Part shown: in pieces, positions 12,406-24,345 of the stretch | Layout of the letters: each line of letters opens with the position of its first letter | How positions within the stretch are numbered: the first letter of the stretch is position 1 | Origin: Cordia subcordata | Taxonomy: Eukaryota; Streptophyta; Magnoliopsida; Boraginales; Cordiaceae | NCBI GenBank assembly: GCA_028554755.1 | Contig: JAPTOF010000021.1 | Coordinates: 3,459,501-3,523,500 of the forward strand | Direction of reading: 5' to 3' | DNA: 64,000 nucleotides | Position numbers and translations under genes: made by a program | The notes under the pieces: generated by a model | What the model was told of the DNA's origin: nothing | The model's input: the letters and a program-made list of their open reading frames with translations, nothing else | Database searches by the model: none

Positions 12406-12634
12406 AATAACAATAATAAAAATCAAGTGAATAATTTGGATCAAATCACAAGCTAACTATTCTTTCAAAAATGGAACCTAAAAGTATTCCAACCGTAAAT
12501 TGTTAAAAGAATTAAAACATAAAACACTTTAATTTTAATATTAGTTTTAGCTATATAAGGACGTGACTCGTGAATAATAGATCCAAGCCTCGTTCAGTCA
12601 CATCTTATTATAAGCTCTTTTGCAAGTTAACAAT

Positions 12635-12886
12635 GGACTAGTTTGGATTGACTTTTCTCATGTAAAATTACTTTTATTCTTAAAAGGACATATGTCATTT
12701 TTGCAACAAGTATTTGGCTTAATTCTAAAAAACATAAAACTCAAACAAACTGTAATTTAGAAGTGAAAAAATTTTTTTAGAAGTAAAAAGTTGAACTTAT
12801 AAAAAATCATTTTTAAAGAATTATAGGAAAATTGCTTCAAAACATTATAGAAAAAATGCTTTTAAGAAACTAATCTAAAGGAGTCC
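12635..12886. mobile_element. Old Tourist-like MITE, copy in block A
   Basis: Starts GGACTAGTTTGGATTG and ends AATCTAAAGGAGTCC. The same insertion sits at the same place in blocks B (about 16623-16843), C (21773-21980) and D (35763-35948), so it predates the block duplications. Confidence 0.65.
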
Positions 12887-13253
12887 AATAATCTAACTCA
12901 AAAATGTTGGATCCGGAAGATATGGCAATTTCTTTATTGAACCAATAATCCTTCAACTAATTTATTGTTAATTATTTCGTTTTGCCCCCATAATTTCTTC
13001 CAGCCAAATAAGGCAAAAGGCTAATAATCTTCTCATATTTGCGGTGGCTGTCATGTCGCTTTTCTTTCGAGCAAAATATACCAACCATTGATATGCAATC
13101 TTCTCTTATGTTATATTATATGTGGGAGCTTATCTTAATTATGTTCTTTTTCTTGTGTTTCCTTTTTTTTTATTTATTTATTTAAGTTTCAGAGTGAGAG
13201 GCCAGGGTGGGTGAGCATATCGGAGCGTAAACCGCTGGTAAACGAGAACAAAA

Positions 13254-13958
13254 GGGTTTTGTTTGACAAAATTAGTTGTTAAAATAGTTAATAGTTGTTA
13301 TATTTTAGCGATTAGCTGATAGTGTATTTGGCTAGCTGATTAAACAAATTAAACAAATTGTGTTCGATAAGTTTAGCTCTTAGATTACCTGATAAATGTA
13401 AAATGAAATAAAAGGATATTGATATCATACTATTATTTTTATGAAAATTATAATTGTTAGTACTATTATAGGAATAAGATAATATACTTTATAGTTAGAT
13501 ATTTAGTTTTTACAATAATATTTTAATATTAAGATATAACTATTTTTTTGATGAAGCATTTGTATCAAAATTATAAAAATTAATCTTAATGGATTCAAAT
13601 TTTATTTTATAAAAAAAAAAAGAACTAATAAAACTTATGCTTTTTAATATATGTTGATTATATGAAATGTGAAATTTATTTCTGTATTATTTTTTATTTA
13701 TATTTATGAAAAAAAAGGTAAAATAGGGAGGGAGATTGGAAAAGGAGTAGAATTGCCAAAAAAAAAAATGAAGAAATGATAAAATTGTCAAAATAATAAA
13801 AAGTTAAAAGTTATTTGAAATGCTAAAATCTTCAGCTCTTGAGAAAAAGTTAGTTTGAAACACTATTACATTGAATAATAATAACTTAAAAAACACTGTA
13901 GATCAAAACACTAAAAAAAAAGTTCAAAAACTATTTTTTGGTGTTACCGAACAGAACC
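13254..13958. mobile_element. Non-autonomous TIR element inside block A
   Basis: An approximately 700-bp AT-rich insert that interrupts block A. It starts GGGTTTTGTTTGACAAAA and ends GGTGTTACCGAACAGAACC. It resembles the element at 34383-35171 in opposite orientation (that one begins GGCGCTATTCGGTAATAG). No clean target duplication is visible here. Confidence 0.55.
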
Positions 13959-14267
13959 TAGGTTTGTTCAAAATTTGGGGCTTTTTAATAAGACATGCAT
14001 TTTACGTGGTAGTGTCACTCATTTTTTTTTTTTTGTGTGGATAAGATTGTTATTGTAATTTGAAATGTTCTTATCGTTGGTTTTTGTGATTTGAGTGTCA
14101 CATTCACAAAAAATAAATCGTTGTATCTTGATAGAGATACGCCAAGAAACCATTAGTATCCTCTAGCTGCATAAATCCCTCAAGGACATCAAATCTTTTG
14201 AACCTCGGTTCAATAAATTTCGATTCTATATTTATATATTGCTGTATAAATAATAGTGGTGGAGCCA

Positions 14268-15076
14268 CGATCCAAAGCTCAGCGGGTGCACATTTATATA
14301 AGTATAATTTTTAATATAATTAAATTAAAAAATTAATTATAAAAATATAAATCTTTAATATAAAAATGGCATCTTATTATACACAAGAAATATAAATAAA
14401 TATCCATCATTATTGTACGTGGAACTATATTTTATAATTGTCCTAGCTTGACTATAGATTTTGAAAATGTAAATATTTAACTTAAAAATATTTTGTTATA
14501 TAAGTTACCAATGGCGAAGCCACATGTTAAAAAAAAAATATAATCTCTTATTACATAATGAGTTAAAAGATCAAAAATCAAATTTGTCCCCCTTTTTTTC
14601 TTCCCTTTGTATAATATATTAGGCTAGTTTTGTTAGTTTTTGTCTTTTTAATATATATATATATAAATAAATTTACTTGAATCTTATTTGCTACAAAAAA
14701 TCAAAACGTCTTATTTAATTTGCCCTAAAGGAAAAATTAGAACATGTCTTCTCTTTCGCTCTATTCAGAATCATGCTTTAGCAAGTATGTCCTCTTCTTT
14801 TTTTTTTTTTCTTTTTTTACTTTCATTTTTTTCTTTTGCTATTATTTTATTGTTTGGAATTTTTGGCGGTGGAAGAGTTTGAAGAAGCATAAAAGTAAAA
14901 CTATAATATTTTTAACATTATATGTTAGTTTGAGAATTGAGATATACTTTGATGACTTACAGCGAAAATTTTTTTCAAGTTCATGAATTAGTTTATAAAG
15001 TTACAGTAGTTTTAGCGCCCCCCCCCCCCCCGTCCCCCGCCCTCTCTGCAAATTGAATTCCTGCCTTTGCCGCTGT
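14268..15076. mobile_element. Possible degraded TIR element
   Basis: Ends look like imperfect inverted repeats: GTGGTGGAGCCACG on the left and TGCCTTTGCCGCT on the right. The interior is AT-rich with a 14-base C run at about 15018-15031. The GGCGGA-type end resembles the insert at 16946-17757. No target duplication is visible. Confidence 0.35.
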
Positions 15077-15772
15077 AAGTGACCAAGCAGATATTTTTTT
15101 TATTTTCTCTTTCTTTATTTCATCGTTTCTCTGTATATTTTTTATTTATTTATTTTTACTTATTTGTTTCTTTTCATTTTGAATTTAATTATTTTTAGTT
15201 GAATAATAAAATAAAAGTATTGATACTATTGTTATCATAATCATAAAGGGGTGTGCTCTTATTATAAGGGTGTGCTCTTATTATAAAAAAAAAATTACAA
15301 AAAAAAGATAATGATAATATTTTTTTAAGAAAAAATCAGGAGATGCATGGGGGCGCGGCTTCGTCGATGATTCTATTTCTATTTTTATATTAATATTATC
15401 CAGTTTCATTTCAGTTTAGTTTTTACAATTACAGTACATGTCAATCTTTACTATCCAACCATTCTTAAATTGGGATATATACATTTTTCTCCTCTCTTCA
15501 CCCTAGACCACTACTGGAGCTCGAAATCAGTGCGCTACCTTTGGATTGGTTTTCTAATGTACCTCCTAAGCTTTTCTCTTTGCATTATATGGATTTTGTA
15601 TCTAGTAGTATTCGCTAATCGTTATTTTTAACTCGTTCTTTTCATTTCTATATGTTTCAAAAAGAAAAGACTTTTGGAGTGTTAAATCTTTGTAGCTTCC
15701 CATTAAATTGTGTGTTTGCATTACACGCTTTTTCTTAATTACTCGCCTTTAGCAAGTTTGTGGCAATGCCAA
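15077..15772. other. Spacer between blocks A and B
   Basis: AT-rich DNA with a short tandem 'gggtgtgctcttattataa' repeat at about 15246-15285. By layout an AKR gene would be expected between a promoter block and the next 3'-flank block, but none of its exons are present. Confidence 0.5.
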
Positions 15773-17950
15773 TGGCATTTCAAGTGAATTTGTGAATTTG
15801 AGATTGATCTTTAATTGTGATTTTGGTGTTTAATATTTTTAAATCTATACTATACACTACATCAATAATTCCAAACTTCATATTTGCTTGCTTTCAAATT
15901 TTCAAAAGCACGATATTTTGCTATGTGTCATGCATAATCAAGTATTATAAAAAAAATACATAGGCTTTCCTTGCAAACTTTTGATCAATAACTTTTCATT
16001 TTCTTTTGATTAACAATTTTTCTTTAAATTAACAACTGTTTCCCTATATTTGAAAAACGTTTTCTTATTCAAAGCTTTCCATGCTACTTCCTTCTCCAAC
16101 ACCTTATCTTATAATTAAGCATAATAAAGTTATTAATCAAATTAAACTGTTTCAAAATTTTTCATACAATAAATTACTTATATAAATTGATAACATTAAA
16201 TTTATATTAAAACCTGTGCATCGGTAGCATAATAATTAACTATGTTTGCAAAGCTAGTTCAGGAGAATTAATTTAATCCATTAATTATATGTTATGACAT
16301 GTGGAATGAATGTGTGTTGCATACAGTTGGAATGAATATCCGTTGGATTGTTTCCATATTTTCTGTAATAATAACAACAATAATAAAAAAAACTAGTGAA
16401 TGATTTGGCAATTAAATCGCAAGCTAACTATTCTTTTAAAAAATGGAAGCTACAAGTATTCCAACCGTAGATTGTTGCAAGAAACACTATTAAAACAAAA
16501 GCACCTAAATTTTTAATATTAGTTTTAAGCATTTAAGAGTATGACTCGTAAATAATCGACCCAAGCCTCCCCACTCATGACTCACTCGCAGCTTATTACA
16601 GGCTCTTTTTTGAGTTCATAATAGATTAGTTTAAATTGTCTTTTTTTTCATACAAAAAATACTTTTATTCTTAAAAAAATAATATTTTTGCAATAAGTGT
16701 TTGGCTTAATTAAAAAAATTAAAACATAAGAAAGCTAAAATTTAACATTTTTTTAAAATAAAAAATTTTAACTTCTAAAGATTTACTTTTCAAAAAAAAA
16801 TATAAAAAAACTTAAAAAAAAAAAAACTAATCTAAACAAGCCCAATAATTTTGAGTCAAGGATGTGGCATCAGGAAGATATGGCAATTCTTTTATTAAAC
16901 CAATAATCCTTCAACTAATTTTTGTGTTAATTATTTTGTTTCGCCCTAGCGGCGGACCCAGGGTTAGGGCACGCACGTTTATAATAAATTTTTTAAATAA
17001 TAAAAAATTATAAAAATAAATAATATAAATACGACAATGACATTTTAACTTATAGAAGAGACATAAATAAATAACAATAGTTATTGTTAATAAAAAAAAG
17101 TACCTTTTATTATTGTCATCGTTATTTTGAGACCACTGATTTTAGTCACAATTTTGGTTTGAGTTTTCCCTTCCAGGATTCTTTGCTTATTTTTATCCTT
17201 AAAAGCCTTTTAGCTATATTTTATTTTCCCTTTTAGCCTTATCCAAAAAAAATATATATAAAATAGTTGATGAGAATTCTAGATATTTTTTAATCTTAAG
17301 CTAAGATATTGAGCAACAATATTTATCAAAATAAATTTATAAAAGTAAAGAACTATTAGTGATTTACTTCTAATTAACTTTAGAAAATTTTAATTATAAA
17401 AAAATAAAATTTATTTTTATATTAAATTTAATCATTATCAATAAATTATAAATAAATCAAATAAAAATTAATTTAATATATATCATTTAATGAAAATAAA
17501 TAAAAATAATATAAAAATATTTACGTGGAATAAAAGAAGAGAGTTGTGCGTGCTGCTGCTTTGTTGTTCAATCTAGAGACTAGAGGCGAATTGGTAGAGC
17601 GTAAGAAACGAGTGAAAAAGTTAAAATAGGTACCCAATTGGGTTGGGGGTGGGGGAAAAAAAAAAGAAAAAAAGAAAAAATTTCAATTGGTGTTGGTGAT
17701 ATTTTCTCCACTTTTTTTTTTTTTTAAACCAGGGGGCGCACGTGCCCGCCCTGATCCGGCAAAAGGCTGATGATCTACGTAGATCTGCGGTGGCTGTGAT
17801 ATCGATGTCGCTTTTCTTTTGGGCAAAACATGCCAACCATTGATATGCAATCTTCTCTGATGTCGTATGTGGGAATTCACGTGCTAGTGTCGCTCATCTT
17901 TTTACGCAAAAGATTGTCATTGCAATTTGCAAAAGTGCCATACAAGAATG
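15773..17950. repeat. AKR 3'-flank plus promoter block B (no gene attached)
   Basis: 15773-15835 matches the DNA just after the gene 1 stop (11285-11345, 'aagtgaatttgt.aatttgagattgat'). 16236-16620 matches 11355-12600, and the rest follows block A to the G-box CACGTG at 17878-17883. It therefore spans from AKR 3' flank through AKR promoter. An insert of about 395 bp at 15842-16235 (starting TCTATACTATAC) is absent from block A and has a Helitron-like 5' end. No AKR exon follows the promoter part. Confidence 0.75.
16946..17757. mobile_element. Non-autonomous TIR element inside block B
   Basis: Insert between sequences that are adjacent in block A. It starts about AGCGGCGGACCCAGGG followed by GGGCACGCACG. 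It ends with GGGGGCGCACGTGCCC then GCCCTGATCC, which is roughly complementary. The inside is AT-rich. Boundaries are good to about 10 bp; superfamily is not settled. Confidence 0.5.
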
Positions 17951-19480
17951 TTACTAGAATATTTATTTGAAAGACATATAGGTCTTTTTGTAATTTCTAT
18001 TAATCAAAATAAATGTTGTTAAAAAAATTGGTACTTTATTTTTTAAAACAACGGGGGATTCGATGCTTACTTTTAAACCAAAGGGACTAATTGTGCACTT
18101 ATAGAAAATTGAATCGCTTTGCAGTTGTGAAGAAATCCATTACAGCTAAACTCTTTGATTCTAGAAATAAATCCAATGATGATTAAAAATATTTATTGTT
18201 TGAAATTTTAATCAAGACAAAATGTCATTAAATTTAATTACGACAAAGAGAAAACGTAATTCATTGGATTTATAGGTAAATGTCGACCTTCTAGAACTTA
18301 ATTTTTTTTATAACAAAACTTCTCTCTCAAAAAAATTTCTCTCCCAAAAAAAAAAAAAAAGACTTCTAACGTGACTTTCTTCTAATCTTCATCACTGCTT
18401 TCCCCAGCCTTACGCTGGCAACACTTTCCTTTCATTTACTTTTCCACTTTCTTTTTCATTGTTTTTTCTTTTCTTGTAAGTTTTATGTTGTCTATTACAG
18501 TTTTCTACCCGAGATCTAGTCTGGGTTGTATTTTTCCCGAATATGGAATAATGACATCATATTTCAGTTTCTTAGTTGTCTTTGTTATCTTGTTAGTGCT
18601 ACTTGGATTTCTGCTCTTATTTTTACAGGTTTGGCTATTTATCTCCTCTTTGTAGTTTGTCTCCACCATGATTGGTGACTTTGTCTTTTCAAAAAAAAGA
18701 TTGAAGTGTGTTTTAAATACCAGTTCACCTAGATTTGCACCCAATCTCTTGTTTGGTTTAGTAAGCCTTTTGGCTTTTTCTCACCCTTCGGTTTAGCAGT
18801 ATTTTGCCAATTGTATATGTTTGCAGGAGGTTATCAAATGGGTGTGTGACATGCTAAAATTGTCTAGTGAATTTTCTTATTTAGATTGTGTTTGTAGATG
18901 CATATTATGCAAGAACTTCTCTCAATGGTCAAAATAGTATTCATGGCCTCCTGATGGTTATATTTTGGGTTTGTTGTTGTAATTTTTATGTACTTTTAGA
19001 TTAGATCTTGTCGGGTCTTATATATGTGTTTGTCTTTTAAGTAGTGAATGTTTACTTTGTGACCCAAAAAAAAAAAAGGTGAGTATCGAACTCAATTGTT
19101 GGGATAATCAACAAGTTTTTTTTTTTTTTTCATATTCTAATCTTTAATATTTCAACAAGTAAAAGATTCAATTAGCTAAATTTTATCATGTAATTAAAAT
19201 ATTTATGATCAACTGTGAAATAATCTAAATCCATTAAACTTTAAATAATTTAAAATTATTTGATTGTTACTAAATTAACACAGGTGTTATTTATTCAACT
19301 TTGAAATAATTTAAATTATCTAACTTTGAATACTAATAACCTATTCGAACTTATCTAACTATTAACAATTTAACTAACAATAATGAAATAATTTAAAATA
19401 TATATAATTTTGAAACATCATTTCCCAAACTTATAAATTTCTAACTATTGATAACGTAATATTAAATAAGTTTATTATTC
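17951..19480. other. Spacer, possible retroposon remnant
   Basis: About 18010-18120 resembles part of the repeat at 36000-36110 ('aaaccaaagggactaattgtgca' type). About 18370-19063 is a more balanced stretch ending in a 12-base A run at about 19065-19076, as a LINE or retroposon 3' end would. No coding domain or target duplication was found to prove it. Confidence 0.3.
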
Positions 19481-19970
19481 TATTAATCATTATATCATCT
19501 ATCCACTAATATTCTAGTATAGTAACCAATATGCAACATATCATTTTATTAAGCACTCCTTACACCAAAATAAAAAGAAGTAAAAATAGATGTAGCTATT
19601 ATTTTTGAAATTCAATATCAATTAGGAGTTATCTATATAAAAAATATCTTTACTTTGTTATTGTATATAGTTAGGATTCTTGAAATACTCATTTGGAAAT
19701 TGTTATCCTCCTTTATCAATTTTATTAATCATTATATCATCTATCTATTAATATTTTAACACAGTAACCAATATGCCACAAACCATTTGATTAAGCACCC
19801 CTCAGGCCACAATAAAAAAGAATTAAAAATAGTTATAGCTATTCTTTTTTTTTTTTTGAAATTTAATCAGTTAAGAGTTATCTGTATTAAAATATCTTTA
19901 GTTTGTTATTGTATGTAGTTAGGACTCATGAAATACTCATTTGGAAGTTGTAATGCACCTCTGTCTACGT
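19481..19970. repeat. About 252-bp diverged tandem duplication
   Basis: Copies start TATTAATCATTATATCATCT at 19481 and 19733 and run in parallel through 'gaaatactcatttggaa'. They differ by scattered substitutions and small indels. Confidence 0.85.
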
Positions 19971-20093
19971 TGTATTGTATCAAGAGAATCAATGGTGGTT
20001 AGTACTCTTGCAATATTATTTTGAAATTTCTATACCCACTTAAATTATGATAATAAAAATAAGAAAAAGAAAAAGATATATTAAATAGCCAAA

Positions 20094-20202
20094 TTTCTTC
20101 TTGCAAATATGCACAAATTTACGTAAAACTAAAAATTTCCAATCATCATATATTAGATAGACCATTTAAATTATGGTCATAAAAGAGGGAAAACAAAGAT
20201 AT

Positions 20203-20241
<39 letters not shown>

Positions 20242-20400
20242 CCATTTTCTATTTTCCTCCGTGAAAATCTTCTAACCCAAAAAAGAAGTTTTTCTTCTTG
20301 CAAATATATGCAAGTCTATACAAAATTGAAGTTTACAATCATTATATATTAGACACATCATTTAGATTATGATAATAAAGAAAAGGAAGAAAGATATATT
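20094..20400. repeat. About 197-bp diverged tandem duplication
   Basis: TTTCTTCTTGCAAATAT begins both copies (20094 and 20291). Both continue through 'atatattaga' and 'catttaaattatgg' or its variant. An AT dinucleotide run at about 20207-20238 separates them. Confidence 0.8.
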
Positions 20401-20925
20401 AGATATTCGAAGATAGAACTGTCTTCTTCTTTTTTCTTCGAACTAGAAGATTCAAATCATCATAACTGATATTCCTATATATTTTGAATATTCTATAGTT
20501 ATCTATATTATGTATTTTATTTGTTGGGGCTATGTATTATGTTTGAAGAAAGATTAATGGTTAATTTTTATTTGTTATAATTGAATGTTAGGAAAAAATT
20601 TTAATTAATTTCCATAGAATGAATGGGAACTTAAATTCATTTTCCTTCGAAGAAGTTATCCTCTAAGAGTAGAGTGGCTAATATGCCATTTTCATGTTAT
20701 AAAGAGATAAAGGTAATGGAATAGATTATTCAAAATTAGTTATATATCATATATATTATAATAAAGTAAAAATAAATGACACAACTATAAAAAACAACAT
20801 TAACAACATGCATTTCATTGAAATATGAGACCCATAAGTAATTTCTTCAAATTTTTATATTTTATTTTATCATTAATATCAATTTTCTTTATTTAATTAT
20901 TTTTAATGGATAGTTTTACAACTAG

Positions 20926-21345
20926 ATGGAAAATTGGGACTAAATAGGTATGATCCATAAATATTTAGATTGAAAGAACTATATATTCAATAAATGGACA
21001 TTATTTTGTCAATAAGCTAATTGACATTATCTACAATATATGATACATAATTTTGTACAAGTATTAAAATGATTGAGTTATGGTGTCATGTGGCACCCCT
21101 CAGCTCATTCAATTTTGAATTTTTATTATATAAAATGGAAAATTGAGACTAAATAGGTATGATCCATGAATGTTTAGATTGAAAGAAATATATATTGAAT
21201 AAATAGACATATTATTTTGTCAATAAAGCTAATTGACATTATCTATAATATACGCTACATAATTTTGTACAAGTATTAAAATGATTGAGTGAGGCTGCCA
21301 TATGGCACCCCTCGACTCATCCAGTTTTTGATTTTTATTATATTT
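20926..21345. repeat. 209-bp tandem duplication
   Basis: Copies at 20926-21134 and 21135-21345 start ATGGAAAATTG and share 'actaaataggtatgatcca', 'gacattatct' and 'ggcacccctc' in the same order. Confidence 0.88.
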
Positions 21346-21674
21346 ATATAATAAATTAAAGACAAGTAACATAAATATAAAAACTAGTAATAATTATATA
21401 AATTGTAATTCTTGAGATGTAGCACATAGTTAGTTGCTTTCTCAATTTTAAAATTTTATTTTTTTAGGTGTTACAGTTAATTTTTTTATTTTTGATGGGT
21501 GAACTACTATTATGACTTGATAAAAGATCGGAACTAAATAGTAATAATATACGCATGTCTAGATCAAAAGATATATGGTTTTTTTAATAAAAGTGATTGA
21601 CTTTTAATTCTTAAAAAACATAAAATAAAAAATATATCATACCGGTGCAACACCTGCACATCACACAGGGTTTG

Positions 21675-22340
21675 GACTGGTTTTAAGTATTTAAGAGTAT
21701 GACTCAGCAAATAATATATCCAACCTCCCCACTTACTCACGTTTTGTTATACCTCTTTTTTCAGTTCATAATGGATTAATTTGGATTGGTTTTTTCTGAT
21801 CATATAAAATATTTCTGTTCTTGGAAAAAAAGTATACCATTTTTGCAATAAGTACATGTTAACTTAAAAAAATCTAAAATTTAACTTTCTTTTCGAAGTA
21901 AATAATTTTATCTTCTAAAATTTTATTTTTTAAGAAAAAATTATAGAATAATGCTTTTAGAAACAATTCTAAACAAGCCCAATAATCTGAATGAAGAATG
22001 TGGCATCTGGAAGATACGACAATTCTTTTGTTAAACCAATAATCTTGTTCTTTTTCCTTTTTTTTTTAATAAGACAACGTTAATCAGAATGTGACATTTA
22101 AAATATACGGCAATTCTTTTATTAAACCAATAATCTTGTTCTTTTTTTTTTTTTTAATAAGATACGTACATGCATTTTCACGTGTTAGTGTCCCTCATCT
22201 TTTTACGCATAAGATTGTCATTGCGATTTCCAAAAATGCTATATAAGAACGTCTCGAGAAAGCATCTTTGCCTAACTTGAGAAAGGGCCTTTTTTTTCTC
22301 TTTTTAGAAAAAGCACTTCCAACTAAATAAGAACGTTTTA
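21675..22340 (+). promoter_or_regulatory. Promoter of AKR gene 2 (block C)
   Basis: Third copy of the AKR promoter block, the only one of the four directly joined to a visible AKR start codon. It has a G-box CACGTG at 22179-22184 and a TATA box TATATAA at 22240-22246, about 95 bp before the ATG at 22341. The old Tourist-like MITE lies at 21773-21980. G-boxes bind bZIP and bHLH factors and are common in ABA- and stress-responsive promoters; that role here is inferred. Confidence 0.65.
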
Positions 22341-22466
22341 ATGTCGTCGCAAGGAGACATGAGATACTTTGTGTTGAACACCGGCGCCAGGATTCCGTCG
22401 GTTGGACTCGGGACCTGGCTGTCCGACCCTGCCGCCGTCGGTGAAGCCGTTGAAACGGCCATCAAG

Positions 22467-22511
<45 letters not shown>

Positions 22512-22979
22512 CATATGCTATATTTGTGTGTAGTGGTATACATAAATACATGCACTACGTTTTTTCATTTTGCCAAATTTGTCGAAATAAAAATTATAAT
22601 ACATGAAGAGGAAACCAAAAAAAAAAAAAAAAAAAGATAGAGGATTGAAACAAAATTTTATTGCTCGAAGTTGTGTTAACTATACATTAAAGTACAACTT
22701 ATTTATATGGACAGAACTCGTGATTGAGTGTGTTTGTAATGATCTTATTTTAAAATGTTTATTTTATTGAAATGAGAGAATATTATATTTTATCACATGT
22801 ATTCTATAGATGCAACACTTACGGCGAAATAAATATCTCTCTAGCAGTCCAATTTAAGTCGTTTGGCTGGTATTACATGAATAATTAAGTAGCAAATAAT
22901 AATCTAACCACTTTTGTTTTCGCTGCAGGTTGGATATCGTCATATTGATTGTTCTCCATTCTATGGCAATGAGAAAGAG
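22341..22979 (+). pseudogene. Aldo-keto reductase gene 2, fragment with exons 1-2
   Basis: Exon 1 (22341-22466, 42 codons) encodes the beta-barrel start with [19 protein letters not shown]. Exon 2 (22929-22979, 17 codons) encodes [17 protein letters not shown] with catalytic Asp and Tyr. Splice sites are normal (AAG|GT, GCAG|GT, GAG|GT). The following DNA to about 23715 matches intron 2 of genes 1 and 3, then stops at a Copia LTR. Exons 3-7 with the catalytic Lys and His are absent before gene 3 begins, so no working enzyme can be made. CSPFY and the LSDPAA stretch place it closer to gene 1 than to gene 3. Confidence 0.88.
22469..22508. repeat. (TA)n microsatellite in gene 2 intron 1
   Basis: Uninterrupted TA dinucleotide run of about 40 bp starting two bases after the exon 1 donor. 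Confidence 0.95.
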
Positions 22980-23388
22980 GTAAAACCATATTGAAAATCC
23001 TATTCTCACTGATATTAGCATAAAAGAATTGATCATTGGCATAAATTTGCATATTGTTAGTCCCTTTACTATGTTCCCCCTTAAGAGAACTCCCTGAAGT
23101 ACCTATTTTCATCCCGCTAAAGTTTCTATAACCGATTGACTTATTTTTTCCGTGATGGTAATGAAAGAAGTCCAATCATAAAAAGGTGTTTAGAAAATCC
23201 CATGAATATTCGACATGTCAAAAGACGTTTGTACGGACCTTCCTTTTTCTTTAAGAGTCAGTTTGTTAGGATTGAGGAATTACCGCGATTCTCTTGATTT
23301 CCAAAACTATCACATAAGGCCCGGCTTGGAATTGGGTTGCCTGCGGCCAGCGTTCTAGTTTCGCAACAAATACAATAGTGAATTTTTG

Positions 23389-23551
23389 AGTTAAATGCAC
23401 CATCACCTCTATGATTTATAAAAATACGTTGCTACCCTGTGCTCTTTTAAGTACATTTTGCAAAGTATAGGAGGTTTTCAAATGCTTAAAAAACACAGGA
23501 GATAGCAACGTTATTTTTATAAACTACAAAAGGTGATGATACATTTAACCC
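23389..23551. mobile_element. 163-bp MITE in gene 2 intron 2
   Basis: Nearly a full palindrome: it starts AGTTAAATGCACCATCACCT and ends AGGTGATGATACATTTAACC. The 11-bp repeats GTGAATTTTTG (23378-23388) and GTGAATACTTG (23552-23562) flank it. Gene 1 intron 2 has a single GTGAATACTTG at the matching place (7790 and its duplicate), the empty site. The 9-11 bp target suggests a Mutator-like MITE. Confidence 0.75.
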
Positions 23552-23768
23552 GTGAATACTTGTATGGTTTTGTTAACTAGAGGACATTAATGGAATCTTC
23601 AATTGGATTCTTGAGATTGAATTTTATATACATAGCAGGCAAAATACAATCTAAGTTGACTTCATAATCAATTGAAACTAACCTCATCCTGTAGTCTACT
23701 ATGACTTATATATACGAGATATATTAGAAGTTGCCTTAAATGCTCCAAATTTAGAATAAATTCAAAAG

Positions 23769-24345
23769 TGTTGGGCTATGGCTCAAAGTCCAAGCCCATA
23801 CAAATTAGGAAAAAGTTTTAATGAGAGTTAAAATTCTAGTTATGGTAAGAGTCTTAATTATAGTAGGATTGATAGATTAGAAAATCCTTTGTCTTGCAGG
23901 ATAAGAAAATCTCCTCTATAAATAGGACTCTTGCATTAGTTGTAAAGTGGTGTGCCTTAGGACCACACCCCATGGGGGGTGTGGGTGAGAGAGAAAGAGA
24001 GTCTGGGAGCATCGAGAGTGTCTTATATTCGTTCTAGTCCTATTGAGGATAGAACCATTGTAAGAGCTCTATGGGAAGGGTTTAGACTTTTTTGTCCATG
24101 CAAAAAGTCATCACATGGGTTGTAATACTCTATTCTATTAGTGGAGTTTTTCGTGGACGTAAGCAGAGGGCCGAACCACGCTTAATAGTGCGTATTCTTT
24201 TCTCGTTACTCGTGATTTAATTCCGCTGCATGAGTGTGTGTTATGCGTCCTTGATTTTCCCAACAAGTGGTATCAGAGCCTGGTTGGAGGGAGGACACTG
24301 GTTGCACGAAAAACGAAAAAAGAAACGCCGAAGGGGAGTAAAAAA
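23769..24345 (+). mobile_element. Truncated Copia-type element: 5' LTR, primer site and leader
   Basis: LTR 23769-24265 starts TGTTGGGCTATGG and ends CCCAACA, with a TATA box in CTCTATAAATAGG at about 23914. The primer site TGGTATCAGAGC (24268-24279), complementary to initiator tRNA-Met, follows. LTR and leader match the gag-only element at 59539-62205 (minus), so it is the same family. Similarity stops at about 24345, where Gypsy-derived DNA begins. No gag and no 3' LTR were found. Confidence 0.85.

Larger units (their letters stand above)
12414..14110. repeat. AKR flank/promoter block A
   Basis: First of four related blocks (A here; B 15773-17950; C 21675-22340; D 35579-36975). Shared landmarks in order: TATTCCAACCGTA, a Tourist-like MITE, 'atatggcaatt.cttta', the 'tgatatgcaatcttctct' region (13090), and AAGACATGCATTTTACGTGG (13991-14009), the G-box-like site. 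It lies downstream of gene 1 but no AKR exon 1 follows it. Confidence 0.8.
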
